The translations under genes were made by a program, and so were the position numbers. DNA of 33,957 nt from contig JALRCR010000014.1 in the NCBI GenBank assembly GCA_023257255.1, positions 1 to 33,957 of the forward strand, in the 5' to 3' direction. This DNA is from Gammaproteobacteria bacterium (GTDB lineage Bacteria; Pseudomonadota; Gammaproteobacteria; Ga0077536). Numbering within the stretch: the first letter of the stretch is position 1; every line of letters starts with the position of its first letter. The notes below the pieces were generated by a model. It searched no databases. It worked only from the letters and a program-made list of their open reading frames with translations, and was not told the DNA's origin. Shown here in pieces: positions 7,307-15,335 of the stretch.

Positions 7307-8442
7307 GCGGCCCCCTGCACGTCGAAGGCGGCGAGGACGAATTCCGCCAGCCCGAAATAGCGTTCCGCCAGCCCGCCGGCCGCCAGATGCCCGAGACAGC
7401 GCGGGTCGCTGCCGACCACCGGCAGGCGGTCGTCCTCGGGCACCCGCGCCGCCGCCATGCGCGCCGCGCTGAGCGGATGAAGCTCAGACAAGCTGCCGGC
7501 CGCCCCACAGCACACGGCGTAGCGGGCCTCGAGTGGCGGATTGGCCACCGCCTGCCCCAGCGCCGCCAGCGCGTCGCGCAGCGGGTCCGGCGCGCCGCCG
7601 GGCCGCCGGCTGGCGCAACTGTCGAAGACCTGCACGGTGGGTGGTCGGCTGACCTTGGGCGCAAGCCGCAGGCGGCCATCGGCCAGTGCCTCGATCAGCC
7701 AGTGCGCAAAACTGCCGGCTACCACCCCGCCGCGCTGCCAGGCCGGCAGGCATTCGAGGCCGGAGGTCACGAGGCGTGGCGCGGTATTGCGTACCGCGAG
7801 CGCCTGCTCGGCGTAAGCCGCATCGGCCCGCAGGCCGGCTTCGGCCAGCGGCGCGCCACAGCAGGCGTCAGTCGCGGCCGCAAAGTGCACGCGTTCACCG
7901 GCCAGGGTCATCAGGGCAACCGCAGCGCGGGCTTCCGCCGGGCGCGCGTGGGCGGCGGCGCAGCCCGGCGCGTAGTTCACGGTGGCCGTGGCCGCGCTGG
8001 CGAACGCGAGACCTTCCGCCCAGCGCGTGCGGCCGGCCGGCTCGGCGCCGTAGGCGTTCCCGGCCTCGCGCATCCGCTGCCGCAGCGCCTCAACCCCGGG
8101 CGGCAGCACCCCCTGTTCGGCCAGCGTCTCGCGTAGCGCCTGCCCGACCTGCGTCGGCCTGAGCCCAATCGGGCAGCTGGCTTCGCAGTTGCCACAGCCG
8201 GTGCAGGAAAAGGCCCGCTCGGCCAGCGTCTCGGGGTTCAGCGCCTGCCCTTCCAGCAGCGCGCGAGCAGCCGCCATATAGCCGCGTCCGGAGTAGCTCA
8301 GCACCGGCGCGTGGTGCGTGATGGTGGCGCAGATGTGGTCCATGCCGCGCTCCTGCCACACCGCGTCGACGCAATAGTTGCAGTCCGAGCAGTGGTAGAG
8401 GTCCTTGCGAAAGGCTTCCAGCAGAGGCAGCGCGACATCCAT
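7303..8442 (-). CDS. Fe-S cluster protein with CCG domains (GlcF/GlpC-like)
   Basis: A 379-residue electron-transfer subunit. The second cluster motif is canonical, CTGCGNCEASCP (Cys80, 83, 86, 90). The first is odd: CSDCNYC (Cys18, 21, 24) with the next Cys only at 38 and no CP. Two CCG elements follow, DACCGAPLAEAG and AVCCGAAGSLSE, as in glycolate oxidase GlcF, GlpC and heterodisulfide reductase HdrB-type subunits, where they bind a further cluster or quinone-linked centre. It is coupled to the FAD oxidase by a 4-base overlap and follows the Tat-protein gene by 10 bases. It probably carries electrons from the flavoprotein to a membrane or periplasmic acceptor; the partner is inferred. Confidence 0.88.
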   Translation of the reverse strand: MDVALPLLEAFRKDLYHCSDCNYCVDAVWQERGMDHICATITHHAPVLSYSGRGYMAAARALLEGQALNPETLAERAFSCTGCGNCEASCPIGLRPTQVGQALRETLAEQGVLPPGVEALRQRMREAGNAYGAEPAGRTRWAEGLAFASAATATVNYAPGCAAAHARPAEARAAVALMTLAGERVHFAAATDACCGAPLAEAGLRADAAYAEQALAVRNTAPRLVTSGLECLPAWQRGGVVAGSFAHWLIEALADGRLRLAPKVSRPPTVQVFDSCASRRPGGAPDPLRDALAALGQAVANPPLEARYAVCCGAAGSLSELHPLSAARMAAARVPEDDRLPVVGSDPRCLGHLAAGGLAERYFGLAEFVLAAFDVQGAA

Positions 8443-8452
8443 CCCGAGACCC

Positions 8453-9898
8453 TCAGGCGCGACCGATTTTCTTCAGCCAGCGCCCCACGCTGCGGGCGTG
8501 GGTGGCGAGGTAGGGATCGCGCACAAATTTGTCATAGAACGCGGTTTCCAGCCGATGCGCCTGCGTGTAGAAGCGCACATAAATCGACGGCACCGTCCCC
8601 GGAAACTTGCCGTAGGTGGCGTAGATGTATTCCGCCACCTTGACCACCGCCTCCAGCAGTTCAGGCTCCGGCGGCTGCGCGGCGCCTTTGATTTTTTCGT
8701 TGTCCAGAAACGGGCCCGGCGACTTCGGATCGTAGGTCCCGCCGGGGCCGAACTTGAGCTTCACATAGGCCTCGACCGCCGCGCGCATGTCCTTGTGGTA
8801 AGGCGGGCAATAGGCTTCGTACACGCCGTCGAGCCCGATGGGATTGGGCACGCCCCACTTGGGATTGGTCTGGAAACGGAAACCGAGGCCCGGCACGCCC
8901 TTCGCCGCGCCCGCGCCCATCAGCGAGAACGGACTGATGCCGGAGAAGAACCAGCCGCCGAGGCCAATGGTCTGCAGCGCCAGCACCATGTTATGGCCCA
9001 TGTCGCCCATCTCCACGCCCGAGCAGGTCAGGATGTATTGCTCCATGTAGGACAGCGGGTATTTCTTTTCCGGATTCAGCAGACCGGATTTGAAAAACGG
9101 CTCCAGCTCTCCCGCCGGCCGGCCGTGCTGGTCGTCCCAGATCGTGTAGCCCGAGCCCAGCACAATGAACATGAAGCCCAGCAGCTGTTCTGCCACGTTG
9201 GCAACCGGAATGAACACCGTGGAGCCCGGCACGTTCGCGTTCCACACGTTGTGCGCGCTGTAGTGCGGCTCACCGCGCGGCAGGTCCACCCGTTTGTCGC
9301 TGAGCTTGCGGGTGTGATCCGCCACCGCGCCAATCACGCGCTCGGGATCAGACAGGCGCTCATGCGCCCAGTTGCCGTCGTTTTTCGCATCCCGCGTGCT
9401 CACAAAGTACGTGCCGCTGTCCTCGGTATAGAACAGGTCCGCATTGCCGATGCCGGCGGCGGCCGGCAGGGTGCGGCCGGTGTAACGCGCGGAATAGGTC
9501 GCGAGCCCGGATTCGGCCTCCGAATAGGGAATGCCGAAATGTTGGCCCGACACGCCGAGGCCTGCGGCGATCAGCAGCGAGCGCTCGAAATCGTCCAGCG
9601 GGATCGGCGGCTTGTCGGACTTGAACTGCAGCGGGCCCTTGGGGATTTCCATGCCCCAGCCAAAGCGCCGCGAGCGGCGCCCGTACAGCGCAGAGAAAAG
9701 CGGAAATTCGGTGGCTTCCTTCAGCAGCGCATTCCATTCGGCCAGCTGCGCGGCGCTGTGGGTGCTGGTGGCGGCGGCCTTTTCCGCCGCCTCGGCGCTG
9801 CGAAACAAATTCGGCGCGGTGGCCGCCAGCCCGGAGAGATACAGGAACGCCCGGCGGGACAGGGACGGCGCCTTGGGCGCGGAGTTATCGGTGCTCAT
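8453..9898 (-). CDS. Tat-exported nitroreductase-like protein of unknown function
   Basis: 481 residues. The N-terminus carries a twin-arginine signal (SLSRRAFLYLSGLAATAP), so the folded protein with its cofactor should be exported to the periplasm. After it, YGRRSRRFG followed by PIPLDDFERSLLIAAGLG resembles the N-terminus of nitroreductase-fold flavoproteins; the long remainder, including a Cys in ILTCSGVEMGDMGHN and several WG/PNP motifs, matches nothing I can name. I chose the ATG at 9898 because GAGGG stands just before it and the Tat signal begins there; upstream in-frame starts would bury the signal. It is the first gene of the five-gene operon and is divergent from the CoA-transferase genes. 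Confidence 0.65.
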   Translation of the reverse strand: MSTDNSAPKAPSLSRRAFLYLSGLAATAPNLFRSAEAAEKAAATSTHSAAQLAEWNALLKEATEFPLFSALYGRRSRRFGWGMEIPKGPLQFKSDKPPIPLDDFERSLLIAAGLGVSGQHFGIPYSEAESGLATYSARYTGRTLPAAAGIGNADLFYTEDSGTYFVSTRDAKNDGNWAHERLSDPERVIGAVADHTRKLSDKRVDLPRGEPHYSAHNVWNANVPGSTVFIPVANVAEQLLGFMFIVLGSGYTIWDDQHGRPAGELEPFFKSGLLNPEKKYPLSYMEQYILTCSGVEMGDMGHNMVLALQTIGLGGWFFSGISPFSLMGAGAAKGVPGLGFRFQTNPKWGVPNPIGLDGVYEAYCPPYHKDMRAAVEAYVKLKFGPGGTYDPKSPGPFLDNEKIKGAAQPPEPELLEAVVKVAEYIYATYGKFPGTVPSIYVRFYTQAHRLETAFYDKFVRDPYLATHARSVGRWLKKIGRA

Positions 9899-10034
9899 GG
9901 GAAACCCTCGGACAAAACGACAAGGCCGGATGGTAACGCGACTGCCGCCGCCGCACCTATGCCGCGCGCAGGCTGTTCGCGCGCAGCCGTTGTGCCAGAG
10001 TAGGCGCTCATCGTCGCTCCCAGGAAGCTTGCCC

Positions 10035-10835
10035 ATGACCCGACTGGTCCCCGATCTCGAGGCGCTGCTCGAACCCGTCACCGATGGCTGCTCGGTGGCC
10101 GTCCCGCCGGACTACAGCGGCGTCGCGCTTGCCGCCACGCGCGCCCTGCTGAAGCGCGGCGTGCGCCATCTGCATCTCATCGCCGTGCCGCAGGCAGGCC
10201 TGCAGGCCGACGTGCTGATCGGCGCCGGCGCGGTCGGCACGCTGGAAGCGGCGGGCATCAACCTCGGCGAACTGGGCCTCGCGCCGCGCTTCACGGCGGC
10301 GGTCGAAGCCGGCGCGATCGTCATGCGCGACGCCACCTGCCCGGCCATCCACGCCGGGCTGCAGGCGGCCGAAAAAGGCATCCCCTTCCTGCCGCTGCGC
10401 GGGATTCTGGGCTCGGATCTGCTCAAGGTCCGGCCGGACTGGCAGGTCATCGCCAACCCCTACGGCAGCAACGACCCCATCGTCCTGATCCCGGCCATTC
10501 GCCCGCAGGTGGCGCTGTTTCACGCCCGCATGGCCGACCGTGAAGGCAACGTGTGGGTGGGCGTGCGGCGCGAACTGATGCTGATGGCGCACGCCGCCGC
10601 GCAGGCCTGCGTGACGGTGGAGGAAATCGTCGAGGGCAATCTGTTGGACGACCCCGCGCTCGCCGCCGGCACCATCCCGTCGCTCTACATCAGCCGCATC
10701 GCACACGTGCCCGGCGGCATGCGGCCGCTCGGCTTTGGCGACGAAGCGAGCGACGAGGCGGCGCTGGCCGCCTACGCGAGAGCCGCGCGCACTGAAGACG
10801 GTTTTCAGCAGTGGCTCAAAGGCTGGCTGGCATGA
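10035..10835 (+). CDS. CoA-transferase family protein, alpha subunit
   Basis: 266 residues, similar to the alpha subunits of glutaconate CoA-transferase/IpdA-type proteins: VAVPPDYSGVALAATRALLKRG at the start, ADVLIGAGAVGTLEAAG, then PFLPLRGILGSDLL and IRPQVALFHARMADREGNVW. Family I CoA-transferases move CoA between acids; the related IpdAB is a ring-opening hydrolase in steroid degradation, so catabolic hydrolase activity is also possible. AGGAAG lies 7 bases before the ATG. The stop overlaps the beta-subunit start (ATGA), so the subunits are coupled. The exact substrate cannot be read from the sequence. Confidence 0.88.
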   Translation: MTRLVPDLEALLEPVTDGCSVAVPPDYSGVALAATRALLKRGVRHLHLIAVPQAGLQADVLIGAGAVGTLEAAGINLGELGLAPRFTAAVEAGAIVMRDATCPAIHAGLQAAEKGIPFLPLRGILGSDLLKVRPDWQVIANPYGSNDPIVLIPAIRPQVALFHARMADREGNVWVGVRRELMLMAHAAAQACVTVEEIVEGNLLDDPALAAGTIPSLYISRIAHVPGGMRPLGFGDEASDEAALAAYARAARTEDGFQQWLKGWLA

Positions 10836-11557
10836 GCGCCGCCGCTTTCACCGAAGAAGAACAGATGGCGGTCGTCATGGCACGGCTGCTGCGCGGCTTG
10901 CGGCACGTAGCGGTCGGCGCGCTCTCGCCGCTGCCGGCAAGCGCCGCGCTGCTCGCGCAGGCGCTCGATGCGCAGTTGCAGGTGACGATTCTCGGTAGCA
11001 AGCGCTATCTCAAGTTCACCGACGGCGGACGGGAGCTCTTCGACTGCGCGGCGCAGGGGCGGATCGACGCGTTTTTCCTCAGCGGCGTGCAGATTGACGG
11101 CGAGGGCAATATCAATCTGGTCGGAGTGGGCGACTACGCCAAGCCCGACAAGCGTTTCCCGGGCAGCTTCGGCTCGGCCTATCTCTACCACCTGGTGCCG
11201 AAAGTCATCTTGTTCCGGCAGGAACACACACCGCGCATCCTGGTGCCGAAGGTCGACTTCGTCAGCGCCGCCGGCCGTTCGCCCTCCAACGTCTACCGGC
11301 CCGGCGGGCCGCGCCATCTGGTCACCGGGCGGGCGGAGTTTGCGTTTGGCGAGCGGGGCTTCAGCCTCGTCAGCACCCACGGCGGCGCCAGCGCGGCCGA
11401 CATCGAGGCCAGCACCGGCTTCGCGTTTGAACGAGCCGCCGAGGTGCCCAGCACCCCGCCGCCGGGTGCCGAGGAACTGGCCGCGCTGCGTGGTCCGGTC
11501 AAGGCGGCGGTAGCGGAGATTTATCCGGCGTTTGCAAGCCGCGCCTTCGGTGGCTGA
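10832..11557 (+). CDS. CoA-transferase family protein, beta subunit
   Basis: 241 residues, partner of the preceding gene with a 4-base overlap. Characteristic segments are FTEEEQMAVVMARLL, a glycine-rich loop near HVAVGALSPLPASA, DAFFLSGVQIDGEGNINLVG, and PGSFGSAYLYHLVPKVILF. These match beta subunits of the IpdB/glutaconate CoA-transferase type. The ATG at 10832 was preferred over a GTG at 10811 because of the ATGA coupling. It is convergent with the phosphotransferase gene. The pair probably activates or opens an acyl-CoA in a catabolic route shared with the MaoC and AMACR-like genes nearby. Confidence 0.88.
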   Translation: MSAAAFTEEEQMAVVMARLLRGLRHVAVGALSPLPASAALLAQALDAQLQVTILGSKRYLKFTDGGRELFDCAAQGRIDAFFLSGVQIDGEGNINLVGVGDYAKPDKRFPGSFGSAYLYHLVPKVILFRQEHTPRILVPKVDFVSAAGRSPSNVYRPGGPRHLVTGRAEFAFGERGFSLVSTHGGASAADIEASTGFAFERAAEVPSTPPPGAEELAALRGPVKAAVAEIYPAFASRAFGG

Positions 11558-11570
11558 ACAAATACGACTG

Positions 11571-11597
11571 GCGTCGCGGCGCTGCCGCTCCCACGAA
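11571..11597. repeat. REP-like palindrome between convergent genes
   Basis: The minus strand reads TCGTGGGAGCGGC, AGC, GCCGCGACGCC, with a 5-base GCGGC/GCCGC stem, resembling the GGGAGCGGC...GCCGCGAC extragenic palindromes common in gammaproteobacterial genomes. It sits between the beta-subunit and phosphotransferase stops and could also help end transcription. Only one copy was recognised in this window. Confidence 0.4.
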
Positions 11598-11617
11598 GAC
11601 GACAGGACAGACGCCGC

Positions 11618-12625
11618 CTAGCCCGTCAGCAAATCCCGCGCACGGGCGAACATTCGCGACAGGCACCACGACATGCTTTCCCAGATCGGGTCGTGGCGCT
11701 GACCCTTGCGGTGCAGCTTCACGTTGAGGCAGCCGATCGACGCCAGCCGGTAGCCGGCGTAGGCCTGATACCAGGCGATGTCGGGATAGGTCTGCCCCAT
11801 GCCGGTTTCATAAATCCGCTGGATTTCCGCCGGCGGTAGCGGATGCACCGGCTGCCAGTCCGGCACCCAGTTGTGCGGATCCGCCGCCATCATCAGCCAG
11901 CCGACGTCCAGCAGCTGCGCGCCAATGCCGGCCAGCTCCCAGTCAATCACGCCGGTCAGCCGCCCGTTCTCATACAGCATGTTTCCCGGCTGGTAATCGC
12001 CATGGAAGACGCCGACCGGCAGCCCGCTGGGCACCGAGGCCAGCAGCAGCCGCTCCACTTCCTCGGCTTCTGCAAGCCACTGCGGCTCCTGCGCGTGCAG
12101 ATAGATTTTGCGCCACCGCCCAACCTGCGCCGCGAGCGGCTCCGGCGCTTCCCAGTCGGCCAGCCCCTGCCGCCAGTCGAACTGATGAAACTTCACCAGT
12201 GCCTCCACGCACTGTCGCCAGAGCGGCTCGGCGGTCTCCGGATGGCGCGCAAAGCTGTGATGCGGGTCCCAGATAAAAAACACCCGCCCCGGCAGGCGTT
12301 CCATCACGATATACGGCACGCCAAACCAGTGTTCGTTTTCGCTGGCGTAGGGCACGCGCGGCACCGGCAGCCCGGCCGCGTGCAGCGCGCGCAGCAGCGG
12401 CGCCTGACGGTAGACGTCGGTATTGCCGCGGCGAGCCACCCCCGGCGGCGGGATCTTCAGCACATATTCGCCGGCGATTGCGGTCTCGCCCCGCCGGCGG
12501 GTTTCAAACAGGAACGTCAGCCCCGCATGGCCGTCGGAATCGTGCAGGCCGGCGAGTTCAAACTCGGGCCCCATCTGGTCGTGGATGAAGCTCTCGAGGT
12601 TCGCCTTCAGTTCAGCAGTAATCAT
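11618..12625 (-). CDS. Phosphotransferase-family protein (APH/ACAD10 N-terminal-like)
   Basis: 335 residues with the aminoglycoside-phosphotransferase-like kinase fold. The catalytic loop is VFHGDYQPGNML (His208, Asp210, Asn215) and the metal-binding Asp228 is in VIDWELAGIG; the N-lobe has EYVLKIPPPG with the ATP-binding Lys. This form, next to acyl-CoA genes, resembles the kinase part of ACAD10/11 proteins, which phosphorylate hydroxyacyl-CoA so that the hydroxyl can be removed. It is unlikely to be an antibiotic-resistance gene. It follows the flavin-reductase-like gene by 9 bases in a two-gene minus-strand operon. Confidence 0.88.
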   Translation of the reverse strand: MITAELKANLESFIHDQMGPEFELAGLHDSDGHAGLTFLFETRRRGETAIAGEYVLKIPPPGVARRGNTDVYRQAPLLRALHAAGLPVPRVPYASENEHWFGVPYIVMERLPGRVFFIWDPHHSFARHPETAEPLWRQCVEALVKFHQFDWRQGLADWEAPEPLAAQVGRWRKIYLHAQEPQWLAEAEEVERLLLASVPSGLPVGVFHGDYQPGNMLYENGRLTGVIDWELAGIGAQLLDVGWLMMAADPHNWVPDWQPVHPLPPAEIQRIYETGMGQTYPDIAWYQAYAGYRLASIGCLNVKLHRKGQRHDPIWESMSWCLSRMFARARDLLTG

Positions 12626-12634
12626 GCAATGCGC

Positions 12635-13174
12635 TCAGTCCACACCCTTGTCGAAGACCTGTGGCGCAGCCGCGCGCACCTTGGCGTCGTCGGTCCAATA
12701 GCGCTTGGCCCAAATCCCGTCGTAGGACTCGCCGGTCACCGGCATCCGCCAGGTCTTCACCTCGGCCGTCTCCAGCGTGATGGCGCAGAGCGCACGCGGC
12801 TGATCGTCGGTGCCATCCACATAGGCATTGGCGTCACCGTGAGCCAGATAGCGCTGCGCGATCCGCCGATAGCGGTCACGCCAGAGGTCGTCCTGCCCCA
12901 CTTCATGGACGATTTCAGCCCGCCCCCGCACCAGCACCTTGCGATAGGGCACGGCGGGCTCGTCGATGCACAGCGCCACGCGCGGGTCGCGCCGCAGGTG
13001 TTTCAGCCATTCAGAGTGCTGGCGTGGCGTGAACCAGATCCGCCCTTCTTCCAGCAGAAACCAGATCGGACACAGATGCGGTGCGCCGTCGGCGTCCAGC
13101 GTGGCAATGTCCATGATGAAGCCCGGGGTCTCGGTCAGGAACGCATCGCGCTCCGCAAGGCTGAGTTTCGGCAT
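12635..13174 (-). CDS. Pyridoxamine-phosphate-oxidase-fold (FMN/F420-binding) family protein
   Basis: 179 residues of the split beta-barrel PNPOx-like family. Indicative segments are IATLDADGAPHLCPIWFLLEEGRIWFT, where the flavin phosphate is usually held, then LRRDPRVALCIDEP and YRKVLVRGRAEIV. Members bind FMN, FAD, F420 or haem and act as reductases; many in catabolic clusters are uncharacterised. GAGGAA precedes the ATG. It heads the operon with the phosphotransferase gene and is divergent from the MaoC pair. Activity is unassigned. Confidence 0.85.
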   Translation of the reverse strand: MPKLSLAERDAFLTETPGFIMDIATLDADGAPHLCPIWFLLEEGRIWFTPRQHSEWLKHLRRDPRVALCIDEPAVPYRKVLVRGRAEIVHEVGQDDLWRDRYRRIAQRYLAHGDANAYVDGTDDQPRALCAITLETAEVKTWRMPVTGESYDGIWAKRYWTDDAKVRAAAPQVFDKGVD

Positions 13175-13271
13175 CGTGATTCCTCAATTGGGGGGAAGCC
13201 GCGCGACCTGACGCTGGCCGCAAGCCGGTGCAATAATGCCCGAACCTGTCGTCACTGAAAGCCCGCCCGCG

Positions 13272-13715
13272 ATGATCGACCACCGCCACATCGGCTACGT
13301 CTCGCCCGCCTTCACCACGCCGGTGGAGCGCGGACGGCTGAAGTTCTTCGCCAAAGCGATCGGCGAAACCGATCCGGTCTACACCGACCCCGGCGCGGCC
13401 CGTGCCGCCGGCCACCCCGACCTGCCGGTGCCGCCCACGTTCTTCTTCTGTCTGGAAATGGACCGCCCCGAACCCTACGGCTGGTTCGACGATCTGGGCA
13501 TCGAACTGCCCAAGGTGCTGCACGGCGCGCAGGATTTTCGCTACCACCGGCTGGCCTATGCGGGCGACGAATTGACCTTCGACTCGCGCGTGACCGACAT
13601 CTACGACAAAAAAGGCGGCCTGCTGGAGTTTGTCGTGCAGGACAACCGCATCAGCAACCAGCGCGGCGAACTGGTCGCCGAGTTCATTCGCACTCTGGTG
13701 ATTCGTCATGGCTGA
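13272..13715 (+). CDS. MaoC-like N-terminal (FAS1-type) hot-dog dehydratase subunit
   Basis: 147 residues beginning MIDHRHIGYVSPAFTTPVE, the usual beginning for this family, which is why I chose 13272; an in-frame ATG at 13236 would add 12 residues and neither start has a clear ribosome-binding site. RLKFFAKAIGETDPVYTD takes the place of the hydratase motif but carries Tyr instead of the catalytic His, as in the structural HadA/HadC-type half of heterodimeric enoyl-CoA hydratases. The next gene, overlapping by 8 bases, supplies the catalytic half. Together they probably hydrate an enoyl-CoA, possibly with a bulky acyl group. Confidence 0.88.
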   Translation: MIDHRHIGYVSPAFTTPVERGRLKFFAKAIGETDPVYTDPGAARAAGHPDLPVPPTFFFCLEMDRPEPYGWFDDLGIELPKVLHGAQDFRYHRLAYAGDELTFDSRVTDIYDKKGGLLEFVVQDNRISNQRGELVAEFIRTLVIRHG

Positions 13716-14142
13716 GCCCTCTGCATTCGACTACACCACCGCCGCCGTCGGCTGCGCATGGCCGGCACTCAGCCTGCCGCCGGTCACGCGGCTCACGCTG
13801 GCGCTCTACTGCGGCGCATCCGGTGACCACAACCCGCTGCATGTGGATCAGGATTTCGCGCGCGAGGCGGGGCTGGGCGACGTCATCGCCCACGGCATGC
13901 TGGTGATGGGCTATATGGGCCGCACGGTCACGCGCTTCGTGCCGCAAACCGCGCTGCTCGCGTTCAACACGCGCTTTCAGGCCATGACCCGGGTGGGCGA
14001 TCAAATCACCTGCACCGGCGAAGTCATTGCGCATGAAACCGGCGCCGACGGGCGGCCCTGCATCCGCCTCGTCTTACGCGCCACCGACCAGAAAGGCGAA
14101 GTCAAAACCCAGGGCGAGGCGCTGATCGCGCTGCCCGGCTGA
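13708..14142 (+). CDS. MaoC-family (R)-specific enoyl-CoA hydratase subunit
   Basis: 144 residues with the hydratase-2 signature YCGASGDHNPLHVD, giving the catalytic pair Asp40 and His45, followed by the glycine-rich IAHGMLVMGYMG. It should add water to a trans-2-enoyl-CoA, forming the (R)-3-hydroxyacyl-CoA. The 8-base overlap with the preceding MaoC-like gene suggests a heterodimer of one catalytic and one structural subunit, as in HadAB or ChsH1/ChsH2-type steroid enzymes. The AMACR-type gene follows by 44 bases. Confidence 0.92.
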   Translation: MAEPSAFDYTTAAVGCAWPALSLPPVTRLTLALYCGASGDHNPLHVDQDFAREAGLGDVIAHGMLVMGYMGRTVTRFVPQTALLAFNTRFQAMTRVGDQITCTGEVIAHETGADGRPCIRLVLRATDQKGEVKTQGEALIALPG

Positions 14143-14186
14143 CCGCATCACGCATTACACAAAACGAAAGATCGAGGGGAGAGACC

Positions 14187-15329
14187 ATGGGTCCGCTTTC
14201 AGGCATTACCATCATCGAACTGGCGGGCATCGGCCCGGCGCCGTTCGCCTCCATGCTGCTGTCCGACATGGGCGCCAACATCATCCGCATCGACCGCGCG
14301 CGGGGTGACGAACCGGGGCTCCGCCTGCCCTATCGGCTCAACATCATGAATCGCGGCCGGCGCTCGGTGGCGGTCAATCTGAAGTCCAAAGCCGGCATTG
14401 AGGCCGTGCTGAAGATCATCGATAAAGCGGACGCGCTGGTCGAAGGCTATCGGCCCGGCGTGATGGAGCGGCTGGGGCTCGGCCCCGAGGTCTGCCTCGC
14501 GCGGAATCCCAAGCTCGTCTACGGCCGCATGACGGGCTACGGCCAGACCGGCCCGATGGCGCCGGTGGCGGGTCACGACATCAACTACATCGCGCTGTCC
14601 GGCATGCTGTCGATGATCGGCGAGCGCGACCGCAAGCCGGTGCCGCCGCTTAATCTGGTCGGCGACTTTGGCGGCGGCGGCATGTTCCTCGCCTTCGGCG
14701 TGGTGTGCGGCATTCTGGAAGCGCGCGGCTCCGGCAAAGGCCAGGTGGTAGACGCCGCGATGGTCGAAGGCGCCGCCATGCTCGGCAATATCTTCAACAG
14801 CTTCCGCGCCATCAACGAACTCTCGCCCAAGCGCGGCGACAACGCGCTGGACGGCGGCGCCCATTTCTACGACACGTATGAAACCCGCGACGGCGGCTAC
14901 ATGGCCATCGGCGCGATCGAGCCGCAGTTCTACAAGCGGCTACTGGAAGTGATGGGCCTCGACCAGACCGAGTTCGAGCCGCAGATGGACAAAACCCGCT
15001 GGCAGGGCTGGAAAGTCCGCTTCGCGGAAGTCTTCAAGACCAAAACCCGCGACGAGTGGACCGCGCTGCTGGCACACGAAGAAGCCTGCTCCTTCCCGGT
15101 GCTCAGCATCGACGAAGCGGCCAAACATCCGCACAACCAGGCGCGCGGCGCCTTCGTGCAGTTTGCCGGCGCCGAGCAGGTCGCGCCCACGCCGCGCTTC
15201 AGCCGTACCGCGCCAGAACTGAAACACGCGCCACCGGAGCCCGGCGAACATACCGATGCAGTACTCGCCGAGTTTGGCTTCAGCGCGGATGAAATCGCCG
15301 CGCTGCGCGCCAGCCAGGCCGTGAGCTAG
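14187..15329 (+). CDS. CaiB/BaiF family protein, alpha-methylacyl-CoA racemase type
   Basis: 380 residues. AMACR-type catalytic residues are visible as His130 in VAGHDINYIALSGM and Asp160 in NLVGDFGGGG, with the 30-residue spacing known from mycobacterial MCR. GYGQTGPMA and EGYRPGVMERLGLGP are also typical of the family. Such racemases interconvert (2R)- and (2S)-methylacyl-CoAs so that branched or steroid side chains can enter beta-oxidation. AGGGGAGAG precedes the ATG. The combination with MaoC and CoA-transferase genes supports branched-chain or sterol-like substrates, though a CoA-transferase role cannot be excluded. Confidence 0.9.
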   Translation: MGPLSGITIIELAGIGPAPFASMLLSDMGANIIRIDRARGDEPGLRLPYRLNIMNRGRRSVAVNLKSKAGIEAVLKIIDKADALVEGYRPGVMERLGLGPEVCLARNPKLVYGRMTGYGQTGPMAPVAGHDINYIALSGMLSMIGERDRKPVPPLNLVGDFGGGGMFLAFGVVCGILEARGSGKGQVVDAAMVEGAAMLGNIFNSFRAINELSPKRGDNALDGGAHFYDTYETRDGGYMAIGAIEPQFYKRLLEVMGLDQTEFEPQMDKTRWQGWKVRFAEVFKTKTRDEWTALLAHEEACSFPVLSIDEAAKHPHNQARGAFVQFAGAEQVAPTPRFSRTAPELKHAPPEPGEHTDAVLAEFGFSADEIAALRASQAVS

Positions 15330-15335
15330 ACGCGC

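Noticed and set aside
5978..7360. Plus-strand 460-codon frame
   Set aside because: Antisense to the FAD-linked oxidase gene; no recognisable domain.
8405..10003. Plus-strand 532-codon frame
   Set aside because: Antisense to the Tat-protein gene, which has a proper start, ribosome-binding site and twin-arginine signal.
11618..12625. Aminoglycoside-resistance phosphotransferase
   Set aside because: The kinase fold is shared, but context and form fit ACAD10-like acyl-CoA kinases.
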